64,000 nt of DNA, taken from assembly GCA_029959195.1 (NCBI GenBank), contig CP114124.1, positions 2,055,102-2,119,101 on the forward strand, written 5' to 3'. The stretch comes from Dictyophora rubrovolvata (taxonomy: Eukaryota > Basidiomycota > Agaricomycetes > Phallales > Phallaceae). The position numbers and the translations under genes are program-made. A model generated the notes under the pieces. The model searched no databases, was not told the origin of the DNA, and worked only from the letters and a program-made list of their open reading frames with translations. Every line of letters begins with the position of its first letter. Within the stretch, counting starts at the first letter, position 1. Shown in pieces: positions 11,467-24,400 of this stretch.

Positions 11467-12426
11467 ATGCAGCCTGCAGATGATGACAACGATGATCACA
11501 AAAACTTTAACCCAAACTTAAACCCTAATGGCCAATTCGACCACGATTCTTCCTTGGCCAACTTGTCCAACTTTGGCATTGATTACTGGCAAAAACGCTT
11601 TGCTACAGTAGCTCCTACTATCTACCCTTTGCGTTCTTCTTCTCATCCTGTTGTCGATGCTTCAGTCACTCGACGCTTTCTTGTGCCCAGTCAAGGTGTA
11701 ATCCTTGACAATGGAATTAAACTCTCAACTATCGTTGCATTGGCTTACGGCCTTGTCTTGAGAGCTCATTCCGACGCTCCAAACGAGGTCGTCTTTGGCT
11801 ACATTCGCCATCCAGATAGGTAGTGTAACTTTACATGGACATCATACACCATGGGTTGACATTCTTTGAATAGGACTAGTGTCTCCGTGACGGGTGACTG
11901 TCCTCTGATTGGTTTCATTCAGGATATTTCTTTCAACTGGAATCAAACTACTCTCCTCTCCCTTATCAATCTACAGAATGACATTCTCCAATCAGAGAAT
12001 CAACGACTGTTCGGCGCTGAAAAGCTAACTATTCCGGCAGAGATAGCATCCTTATTCCGGACGATTGTCTTCTTTCACTCAAATTCGACCATTAAAGCCG
12101 ACCTCAAGCTGGGCGTTGATTACGACTTGAGATTCAATGTCAAATTCATCAGCTTGGACGAGATTGAGGTTGAGGCCCAATTCGTTTCCAAAAGCGTATC
12201 GGAGCTGGAAATCGAAGCATTCTTGGACCATTTCAAAGTGGCATTCGAAAACATATTCTCAAATCTCACGAGTCCCCTCTCTGAGGTCAGCCTCGTTTCA
12301 ACCCAGGAGCAGCAACGTCTCATCGTTGATATCAATCCGCCACATCCTTACACATCGTTAAGCCATGCAAACAATGTGTCACAACTTATTGAGGAGCAGG
12401 CTCGCAAGACTCCTCAGAAGATTGCT
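11467..12426 (+). other. NRPS: partial starter condensation domain
   Basis: The N-terminus aligns with only the C-terminal lobe of the downstream C domains: DYWQKRFATVAPTIYP matches FWRKHLHNASPTPF, and FLDHFKVAFENIF matches the FLDHFE.A region before each A domain. The half holding HHxxxD is absent, so it cannot condense and is probably structural, as in other NRPSs with truncated starter C domains. The single intron (11820-11873) is at the same place as the intron after GRS in the full C domains. Confidence 0.85.
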
Positions 12427-15400
12427 GTGCGTTATCATGAATGTTTCTGACTCGTGCCGTTATTAAGATATCATCATACAGCTCCAACACGATCAGGATC
12501 AGTTTGTTACCTATAAACAGCTGGATTCGCTTGCCAACAACGTCGGTCACGCTCTGATCTCCAATGGCGCGAAGCAAGGTGATCTAGTTGGAATATACAT
12601 GGATAAATCTTGCGAAATGTTTATAAGTATCCTCGGTATACACAAGGCCGGGTGTAGTTACGTTCCGTTGGATCCAGCACATCCTTCTGAGCGTATTCAA
12701 ACTATCCTTAGGATCGCGAACATCAGTGTCGTACTTATTAGCAAGGCGTTCAAACCACATCTCGAATCCCAGAACTATGGGATCATGCTTCTGCCAATTG
12801 ACACTCATGATCTTTCTCCTGCTACAAAACCAGATGTGCACGTTACCCGAGATGACATCTCTCATGTACTGTTCACTAGTGGTTCAACAGGGGTTCCTAA
12901 AGGTATGAATGGCTGTTCTGGTTTCTGGCTCATGTCGTTCACTACTTACGCGTGATTTTGTTTTGTCAAGGCGTTATCCTCACACATGGATCCATCATTG
13001 AGAGTGTTCTCGGATCTCGGGACGTCTTTGGTCCTTTGAATGGCCGAGTGCTGCAATTCGCGAACTACACTTTCGATGTCAGCGTTTGGGTAAGTAAAAC
13101 GTTATGAAACGAGTAAATTGTTCTCAATAAGATTTTCAGGATTGGTGCGGTACTTTCTCTGCTGGAGGTACCTTGTGCGTTGTCCCAAGACAAAAACTGA
13201 TGGATAACCTCGGGGGTGTCGTCAGTAGCTTGGATGTGACCTTCTTGGAGACAACACCAACGGGTGGGGAAGATCGTGCATTTGATCATGGCGATAACAT
13301 ATTGATTTTCTTTTGAAGTTATGGCCCTTATATCGCCTGAGGAAGTTCCAACACTTCAGATGTTAGCACCGGGTGGTGAGCCTTTGACACCAGAGGTTCG
13401 CAATAAGTGGGCGAACGTGGCAAACGTCGTCAATGTGTGGGTGATCAAGCGCTTTATATTTTGAATATTAAACTCAAAGCCGAAATCTCAGATATGGTCC
13501 AACCGAAGCAAGCACAAACGTGACGGCACTTAAATGGGTCACTTTATCTACCGAACTTCCGAATATAGGGAGACCATTTGGTTTGAATGTCATCTATGTT
13601 TTGGATGAACGACTGCGACCTGTACCACTCGGCTGTGTCGGTGAACTATTCATTGGCGGACCTCAAGTAGCTCGTGGGTACTTGGGTGCTCCCGAGCAAA
13701 CGGCAAAGGCATTCGTCAGCGACCCCTTCCGTCCAGGCTCTATCATGTATGCTTCTGGGGATCTCGTTCGCATGAGTCCTGTCGATTACTCAATCACCTA
13801 TCTCGGTCGTCGTGATACTCAAATTAAAATCCGTGGCCTGAGAATAGAAATTGGAGAAATTGAAGCCGTCCTTAAAGAAGCAAGCACGGACATTGCTAAT
13901 GCGGTAGTTATCAAAGTGGATACTGGGAATGAAAGCCTGGTTGCATTCTTAGAATACTCCCTTCATATGGAAACCGATGACGTATCTATTGTTCATGAAG
14001 ATCAACAGGTCGTCGCATCGCTGAAACAGGCTGCCCGACAGAGACTCGCGCCGTATATGGTTCCAACTGTATACGTTCCTCTCACTCGTTTTCCGCTTGC
14101 AAGTTCCGGAAAACTGGATCGAAAGGCGTTGACTGCGTTCTTTTATGCACATCAGGACGAAATTAGGGACCTTCGACTCGACTTCGAAGAACTTCCATCT
14201 GTAGAAGCACCACGCGACGAGCTTCAAGCAACTCTAAGAACCCTATGGGCTTCAATATTGAATATCGGAGAGGAGCTGTTAAGCATTGATGTCGATTTCT
14301 TCGCCGTTGGAGGAGACTCGATTTCTGCAATACGGCTCGCAAGTGCTGCCCGCGACGCAGGCATCCACCTTCAAACAACAGACATAATTCAAAATCCCAC
14401 AATCGTCGAAATGGCAAGGATTGCTCGAACAGCCGTCATGGACTACAAATTCGACGACGACGAGACACCGTCTGTGACTCTGGATCAAATGAATCCCGAG
14501 GACCTCACGTTGCTGGATATTGACAAAACTCGACTCGACGTCTTCCAAAAGCAGTTGCTGTCTAAACATGGCTTATTGCCCACGTATGTTTACATTTCAT
14601 TCCATAACGCTGTTGACTAGCCTAATTGAAAGCCATTTTGTAGCGATGTGCTGGACATTTACCCATGCACGGCGTTACAAACCAGCTTCCTTGTAGCTGG
14701 TTTATTCGTTGATGACTCTTATGTCATAAGGCAGATTTATGACCTTCCCCCGGGATTAAGCAGTATTCGCATTAAAGAGGCTCTCGACGACTTTATCAAC
14801 CACCCCAATGGAACAATTTTCAGGACTATTTTTATTCTTGATGACGCTACCGGCCGCTACCTTCAAGTTGTGACCCGTCCTTCGTGGAAATCAATTGAAT
14901 GGAACACAATTGCAGTCACTACTGAGGCCGCGCTCGAGGTAGCCATACGCGAGTATCAATTCGGCCGCGGATGTCAGAAATTCGAACAGGGAGAACTGAT
15001 GACGAGAGCCTGCATTTTTGAACTGAGTGGTGTTCCGAGTGCACTTGTTTGGAGTTTACATCACGCGGTGGCGGACCATTGGAGTATAAACAATGCCGAA
15101 TGTGATATTGCAGACATGTTTTTCAAGCGGTCTCTACCTCATCGACGATCTTTCAAACCAATGATCAAATACCTCGAGAGCCTTGATCGTACACCCGGTC
15201 TGCATTTCTGGCAAAACCATCTTCTGGATGCAAATCCAACACCATTCCCTCAAAGTGTTCCTGATGGTTCCCGTGCTATCGCAAACACGGTGGCTTCTCG
15301 TGAGCTACATAAAGACCACACGTCGTTCACTCGCCACTTCGGTGTTACGGCCGCATCCTTGGCCACTGCTGCGTGGTCTGTTGTCATAGCTGCACACACA

Positions 15401-18400
15401 AGTAGTCCGGACGTTGTGTTTGGGCAAGTTGTTGCTGGACGAAGTATGTGCTCTTCCTGTGCAAAAGAGAGGAAGATAATTTACGCTTCGATTAGATGCG
15501 CCGATCAAGGATATTGACTTCATGGCGGGAAATACCATCAACACCGTGGCTCATCGCGTTATCTTGAAGCCAGAGGCTTCTATCCTCGATACCTTACTTG
15601 CAATCCAGCGGGATCAGACTGAAATAAGCAAACATGAACATATTGACCTCGCGGAACTCCGATCACAAGGCACACCTGCTGCTAGCCTTTTCAAAACTTT
15701 ACTCAATTTCACAAATCTTCCCGGAGATCAAAGAGACCCTGTGAACGCACACGGCCCCGCACCTGATTCTTGCCTGTGGATACGAAGGCAGGGAAGTTAT
15801 GATGGGTAAGACTACTTCAGATAAACGCAAACATAACAAATAACATCCGTACTTTTTTAAGCCAAGACATTCCACTCGTAAGTACAGGAAATAAACGCAT
15901 CATAGAGGCACTATAATTTGCTTTAGACGCTTACGGTAATACCGGTTACAACAAGTGACTTTTACATTGAGGCAAACTATAACGACAAGGTGCTTTCGAG
16001 GGCCGAGGTCTCTGTGATCATAGACCATTTCGAGTCAGCTCTGTGTTTTATGATAGATCACCCAAAGAGGCCTGTGGCTGATGTTGGGCTTATCAATGAT
16101 CAAGAGATGCAACTACTTGTCCCTCCACAAAAGCCATCCGTTCTGGAACCTAATGGAGGTGCAACCGACGATGGGTTTTCCTCGGTTCAGAGCGTGTCTC
16201 GACTCGTAGAACTTCAGGCTGAAAGGACGCCTGAACGGATCGCAGTAAGTTGATTTGGTCGATATTATGCTATCATATTGACATGTTGCAGCTTCAATTT
16301 GGTCAAGACGTGTTCATGACATATCGGCAAATGGATGCCTTATCGAACAATCTGGCTTATATGCTTATCAAAAGTGGGGTTGAGCGAGGAAACCTCGTCG
16401 CACTTTACATGGACAAGTCGATTGAGATGTTCTTGTCAATCCTTGCGGTGCACAAAGCTGGCGGTGCATACGTTCCCTTGGATCCAGAACACCCTGCTGA
16501 CCGTATCAATACCATCCTCCGCCTATCAAGGGCCGTCACTGTGCTTACAACCAAAGAACTTCAGGAACAATTAACTTCTATGCTTGTCGAAGCCAAAGCC
16601 AGTTTAACAGTAGTTGATTTCACGGAGCTCTCCGCTGATGAGAAACCTAATGTACATGTCACCCGCGACGATATATCTCACGTCCTTTTCACAAGTGGTT
16701 CAACCGGTATTCCCAAAGGTAAAAGTGTTGCGAAGCTTCATATTACTTGCCAGCTGATACGGTTTGTTTAAAGGTGTAATCCTCACACATGGATCCATCC
16801 TTGAAAGTACCCTCGGATCACGTAGTGTCGTCGACCGTCTTGACGGGCGGATACTACAATTTTCTAACTATACTTTTGACCTTTCCGTTTGGGTATGCCT
16901 TGTTTGATATGCTAATGGAATTACTAATGAACACCTCTTGCTCAGGATTGGGCGTGTACATTAAGTGGAGGGGGTACTTTGTGCATTGTACCAAAGCAAA
17001 AGTTGATTGATGACCTGGGCGGCGTGGCAAAGGGTTTGGACGTTACTTTTTTGCAGACTACCCCAACTGGTACGAAATATCGCATAATGAGAGTATTACC
17101 GCACAACACTGACTTATGGCCAATGCAGTTGCAATGTTAATATCGCCTGAAGAAGTTCCGTCTCTTCGACTTCTGCTATTAGGTGGTGAAGTGTTAACTC
17201 CCGAGGTTCGCAACGCGTGGACTGACTCGGTCACACTTATGAACGGGTATGTGACCAGATACTATTTCCTAGACCGAAACAAAGATTTATCAATGATAGA
17301 TATGGTCCCACCGAGGCTAGTACATACGTGGCCATGATGACACGGGTTACCTCGTCTACTGGTCTTTCCAACATCGGGAGATCCTTTGGTCTCAATGTAA
17401 CATATATTCTGGATGAACGTCTTCGACCTGCACCTCTCGGTTGTATTGGCGAGCTGTTTATTGGTGGTCCTCAGGTAGCTCGTGGATATCTGGGTGCTCC
17501 CGAACAAACGGCCAAAGTTTTCGTCAATGATCCCTTCCGTGCTGGTTCCATAATGTATGCTTCTGGGGATCTTGTTCGCATGAGTCCTGTCGATCATACC
17601 ATCACATATCTCGGCCGTCGCGATACGCAAATTAAAATGCGTGGACTAAGAATAGAAATCGGAGAGATCGAGGCCGTACTGAAAGAAGCCAGTACAGTTA
17701 TCGCCAATGCCGTGGTCATAAAGGTAGATATTGGGAAGGAGAGTTTGGTTGCTTTTGTGGAAGTCTCGTCCCATACGGAAACCGACGCAGTAGTTATCGT
17801 GCACGAGGACCACCACTTGGATGTCCCTCTAATCGCATCATTAAGACATGCCGCTCGGCAGAGACTCCCGCCATACATGGTTCCGAGTATATATGTGCCC
17901 CTCAACCGCTTCCCCCTCTCAAGCTCAGGAAAACTAGATCGTAAGGCACTTGGCGCATTCTTCTATGCCCATCAAGAGGAAATTAGAGACCTTCCACTCG
18001 ATTCGGAACAACTATCATCGTTGGAGGTACCGCATGACGAACTTCAGGCAACATTGAGATCTCTATGGGCTTCTACCTTGAATCTCAAAGAGGACTTATT
18101 GGGCATTGATGATGACTTTTTCGTAGTTGGAGGAGACTCGATTTCTGCTATACGACTAGCGAGTGCCGCTCGTGACGCAGGGCTTTCTCTTCCTGTAACG
18201 GACATCATCCGTAACCCAACCATTCGCAAAATAGCACAGATTGTTAGGTCTGCTGTTCCCAGCGACGATTATGACGATGACGAGACACCCACTATCACTC
18301 TTGATAGGATGGCTCCTAAAGACCTCACACTTCTCAGCCTCAATGAGGATGAACTTAATTCCTTACGCAATGACCTTCTTCCAAAATATGGTCTCTCTGC

Positions 18401-21400
18401 AAGGTAAATCATTCCTTTTATCAATGACTGTTGCTCAAGACATTATTTCCTAGTGATGTCCTTGACATATATCCTTCAACTGCTCCGCAGACCAGTTTCT
18501 TGTTAGCAGGTATGATCATTCATGACGCATATATTGTCACGATATCTTGGGACCTCCCTCCAAATACGGGTGTTATCCAACTCCAGGAGTCGTTCGACAA
18601 CTTCGTCAATCAAGGCAATGGGATGATGCTTCGTACAGTGTTTTTATTCCATCCTGTTTCAAACAAATGGCTCCAAGTAGTCGTCAAGCCTGAAACAAAA
18701 CGAATGGAATGGAACGTCATCACTGTCGCGAATGAGACTGACCTTTCTTTGCGCGTATCTGAATACGAACATAACCGCGGCAGCCAGCAATTTGAGGATG
18801 GGGAGCTTCTTACTCGCGCCTGCATCTTTCAGCTGAATGGCCATGCTCGAGTCCTTGTTTGGACTATACACCATGCTCTAGTAGACCATTGGACACTGGA
18901 ACATATGGTGTCCGACATAGACAGTGTATATGCGAATTATCCTCTTCCAACCCGCCGCTCTTTCAAGCCAATGATTAAATACCTACAACACATTGATCAT
19001 GCCGGCGGCGTGGAGTTCTGGCGGAAACATCTCCATGATGCCTCGCCAACACTTTTCCTTCAAAACCGTTCCAATGCTCGTCGCGTGACTGCTAGTACGA
19101 TCATATACCGGCATATTCAAACGATAGATACCGGCCTCCTCATCAGTCGCTTCGGTATCATGCCATCAACGTTGATAACTTGCGCTTGGTCGATAGTATT
19201 GTCGGTCCATAGCAACACCAGTGATGTTGTGTTTGGACAGGTTCTTTCGGGTCGAAGTATGTAACTCTAACTCGTTGCTACATTCAACTCAACGTCACTT
19301 CAGGTGCTCCTATCAAAAATATCGGGATTATGACTGGGATTATGATCAATACTGTTGCCCGTCGAGTTCTGTTAAACCCGACAGTCACAGTGCTTGAGAC
19401 ATTGCAACAAATACAGTCAGAACAGATTGAGATCAGCAAGCACGAGAGCATTTCCTTAGCGGAGCTACAGGCCGAGGGCGTTCCTGTCTCTTCCTTATTT
19501 AACACGATCCTTAACTTTAGGAACAAGGGTTTCAATAAGGTGATCGAACAAGATGGACGGCTAGCGAAGGACAGTTTGTTTGCCAAACCACGGACAGATG
19601 GTCGTGATAGGTATGCTATCCTAGCTTTCTGATACAACTAGGATCTAATCACAACGTCTAACCGAGGCTCGACTACCCTTTCGTAAGTGATAACATTGTC
19701 ACTCGTGTCGTCCCTCTCATTTTTTCCTTCAAGGCCTTGGACATCGACCTCGTTTCGACGGACGGCATTTCCATACGCGCACAGTATGCTTCTGAGAGCA
19801 TGTTCGAAGCCGAAGTCAACACATTCTTGGATCATTTTGAAACTGCACTACACTTCATCATAAATCATCCACAAAGCTTGATTGCCGATGTCGAACTCAT
19901 CAATGATCAAGAGAGACTGTTGCTCGTGCCTCCAGAGAAGATAATGGAGCTGGAGCTTGACATTCACGACCAGAGGTCATACTATTCCAACGATCGTTCA
20001 ATTCAGACTGTCGGTGGACTAATTGAGCTTCAAGCTGAAAGAACGCCCCAGCGCATTGCCGTGAGTGGATATATATAACTCGGTTTTTGGGTTTCAGTCA
20101 TACAATTTGACTTCCAGCTTCAATTCGGTCAAGACATATTCATGACATATCAACAAATGAATTCTCTTGCGAACAATTTGGCTCAGAAGCTTATCAGTAA
20201 TAATATTGAACGAGGAAACCTTGTCGCGCTTTACATGGACAAGTCGATCGAGATGTTCTTGTCAATTCTCGCTGTACACAAGGCTGGTAGTGGTTATGTT
20301 CCGTTGGATCCGGAACATCCCCCTGAACGTATCAATACCATTCTCCGCCTATCGAAAGCGGTAGTTATTCTCACAACCCAAGAGCTTCAACAACAACTCT
20401 CATCTGTGCTTGTCGAAGCTGAAGTCAGCTCGATGGTAATCGACTTCACGGGGCTCTCTGTTGATGCGAAACCTGATGTATATGTCACCCGTGATGACAT
20501 ATCTCACGTCCTATTCACGAGTGGCTCAACTGGCATTCCCAAAGGTGAAGCTGTTGCATTGTTACATGTTCTTGTTAGGAGCTGACGCAATTCCTTTGAA
20601 GGTGTTGTGCTCACACATGGATCTATTGTTGATAGTGCGCTCGGGTCGTTGAGCGTCACTGGCCGCCTTGACGGTCGAGTTCTGCAATTCTCTAATTACA
20701 CCTTCGATCTTTCCGTCTGGGTATGTTTCGTTCAATTGGTTAGTGGAATTACTTACCGTCTCGTGCTCAGGATTGGGCTTGTACATTGAGTGGCGGAGGC
20801 ACTTTGTGCATTGTACCAAAGCAGAGATTGATAGATGATCTTGGTGGCGTAGCAAAAAGCTTAGATATTACCTTCTTGCAAACTACCCCAACTGGTGAGT
20901 AGAGCTAATTAACATCGATCCCTCAATACTGATAGCTTGTAGTGGCAGCATTGGTGTCACCTGAAGAAGTTCCATCTCTTCAAATATTGTTACTCGGAGG
21001 AGAAGTGCTAACTCATGAGATTCGCAACACGTGGGCTGACACGGTGACCCTTATGAACGGGTAACTACTTGATTATGTGTTTCTTTGAGACAATACTCAT
21101 AGCGAATATGACAGCTATGGTCCTACAGAAGCTAGTACATATGTTGCTGCAATGAAGCGAGTCACATCGTCTACAGGCCTTTCTAATATCGGAAGACCTT
21201 TTGGTCTTAACGTCCTCTATGCCTTAGATGAACGTCTCCGACCTGTGCCGCTTGGTTGTATAGGTGAACTGTTTATTGGTGGTCCTCAAGTAGCACGTGG
21301 CTACTTGGGGGCTCCTGAACAGACCGCAAAGGCTTTTATCAGTGATCCCTTCCGTCCTGGTTCCGTCATGTATGCTTCTGGAGATCTCGTTCGGATGAGT

Positions 21401-24400
21401 CCTGTTGATCACTCTATCACATATCTTGGCCGTCGTGATACCCAAGTCAAGATTCGCGGATTGAGAATTGAAATTGGGGAAATCGAAACGGTACTCAAGG
21501 ATGCTAGCCCGGATGTCGCCAACGCGGCAGTCATCAAAGCCGACACTGGGAGCGAAAGTCTAGTCGCCTTTTTGGAATACCCTTCTGTTCCTGGAACAGA
21601 CGATGTCGTTATCGTGCGCGACGACCAGCAATTCATCGGCACACTCATAACATCATTACGACGTGCTGTCCTGCAGAAACTACCACCGTATATGGTACCG
21701 AGTATCTATGTTCCTCTCAATCATTTCCCGCTTTCGAGTTCTGGAAAACTGGATCGAAAGGCACTTAGCTCATTCTACTACACGAATCACGAAGAAATCA
21801 GGGACCTTCAGCTTGATTCAGAACAGCTATCGTCGTTGGAGCTACCTCATAACGAGCTTCAAGCGACGCTGAGGTCCCTATGGGCAACAATATTAAATCT
21901 CAAGGAAAGTTTATTGGGTATCGACGACGACTTCTTCATAGTCGGAGGAGATTCGATCTCTGCTATACGGCTCGCAAGTGCTGCACGTGATGCAGGTCTT
22001 TCTCTACCTGTAACGGACATCATCCGTACCCCTACTATTCGGAAAATGGCAGAGGTTGTTCAGTCAGCTACCTCAAGTGATGATTACGACGATGATGAGA
22101 CACCAGCTGTCACCCTTGACAAAATGTCTCCCGAAGACCTCACGCTTCTCAACATCGATTTTGTCGCACTTAATTCTCTTCGAAACGACTTGCTTCCGAA
22201 GTACAACCTTTCGGCCAGGTGAGCTCATTTTTTTCCTGTTGGTGCTGTATGCTCTTCTCATACAACATTTCTCAGTGACGTTCTCGATGTATACCCTTCC
22301 ACACCTCTCCAGACCAGTTTCTTATTGACGGGCATGATTGTTCACGACGCGTATATCGTCACGATGTCATGGGACCTTCCTCCTACAACAGACGCTGTCA
22401 GGCTGAAAGAAGCACTGAACGACTTCGTCAATCAGCCCAACGGAATGATGCTCCGGACTGTGTTTTTGTTCCAGCCTGCATTCAACAGCTGGCTTCAGGC
22501 CTTAGTCAGACCGGGGAAAAAAGGAATGGAATGTCAAATTATCACTGTCGCGGACGAAAAAGACCTTGAATTGCGCATTTCTGAATATGAGCACGGTCGA
22601 GGTAGTCAGCGGTTCAATGATGGAGAGTTTCTTACTCGTGCGTGCATCTTTGAACTGGATGGATATGCACGAGTACTTGTGTGGACTTTGCACCACGCCT
22701 TAATGGATCGTTGGTCAATGGAGAACATGGTGACCGACATAGAACGTATTTACGCGGCGCATCCTCTTCCACTTCGTCGCTCTTTCAAGCCAATGATCAA
22801 GTATCTTCAACACATCGACCGTATCAGTGGTATAGAATTTTGGAGAAAGCATTTGCATAATGCCTCTCCAACGCCTTTCCTTCAAGGTCGTTCCAATGCT
22901 CGTCGTGTTACTGCCAATACAATCATACTCCGTGACCTCCATGGAGTTGACGCCAGCTCGCTTACCCGTCGTTTTGGTATTATGCCATCAACGCTGATAA
23001 CTTGTGCTTGGGCAATGGTATTGTCAGCACACAGCAACTCTACAGATATTGTGTTCGGGCAAGTTCTCTCCGGAAGAAGTTCGTAAATTCTTATTCAATC
23101 GCGCGCTCTGTTTTACAAAGTAACTTCATAGATGCTCCTATCAGAAATATCGGATCAATGACCGGAATTATGATCAATACTATAGCTAGGCGTGTTATGT
23201 TTGATCCCAAACTCACGGTGCTTGAGATGCTGCAGCAATTACAGTCGGAACAGTTCGAGATTGGCAAGCACGACAGTATTTCTTTAGCTGAGCTACAAGC
23301 CGAAGGCATCCCCGTTACCAGCATGTTCAACACCATTCTTAACCTTTGGAATAGAGGATTTGATATTTCTCTGGAAAATGACCTGCCCGTAGAGGACCGT
23401 CTCTTTGGCAAAACTAGAAAAGATGGTCGAGGACGGTGCGTTGTCTCAGCTATTTAAAGAACTTGTGTTTGATTTTGATGTAAATTCAGACTCGACTATC
23501 CTTTAGTAAGTAAACGCGAAGTTGTAGTGATGTTTTTTTTTTGACAATTTCTAAGGTCGTTGATGTGGAATTGGGCTCTACCGATTTTATCTCTATCAGC
23601 TCGGTACACGCCTCTGAAGCTATTTCTGACGCGGAAACCCACGTCATCCTCGATCATTTCGAGTCTGCTATACGCTTCATGATAGATAACCCAGAGAAAT
23701 TGATCATTGATGTCAAACTCATCAATGATCAGGAAATGCAAATACTCGTACCCTCAGACACGGTCCCCGAGCCGAACGCGTATAGCCAGGCTTTATCGTA
23801 TCCATACGACTCACATCTTCTCTCAGTTCAAAATGTATCCCAATTAATAGAGCTTCAAGTTGAAAAGACGCCACAACGGATAGCCGTCAGTGAATTCGCT
23901 TCAGTTTCTTTCGCTGTGTATTGACTAGATCGCAGCTTCAATTCAGTCAAGACGTGTTTATGACATATAGACAAATGGATTCACTCGCAAACAATATAGC
24001 TCGAAAACTTATTAGGAGCGGTGTCGAGCGAGGAAACCTGGTTGCTATTTACATGGACAAGTCCATTGAGATGTTCCTGTCTATTGTCGCAATACACAAG
24101 GCTGGCGGTGGTTACGTCCCGTTAGATCCAGAATATCCGGCCGACCGTATCAATACTATTATCGGCTTATCAAAAACGCCAATTATTCTTACATCGAAGG
24201 ACCTCCAACAGCAACTAGCCTCTATACTTGGCGAAGCTGGAACCGGCCTAGTGGTGGTTGACTTCAGAGAGCTCTCTCCCGAAATTAAACCTAATGTTGA
24301 AGTTACGCGCGACGACATATGTCATGTTCTTTTCACTAGTGGTTCAACCGGTATTCCCAAAGGTATTGACCTTGTGTGCTGTTGTATTCCGTGGCTAACC

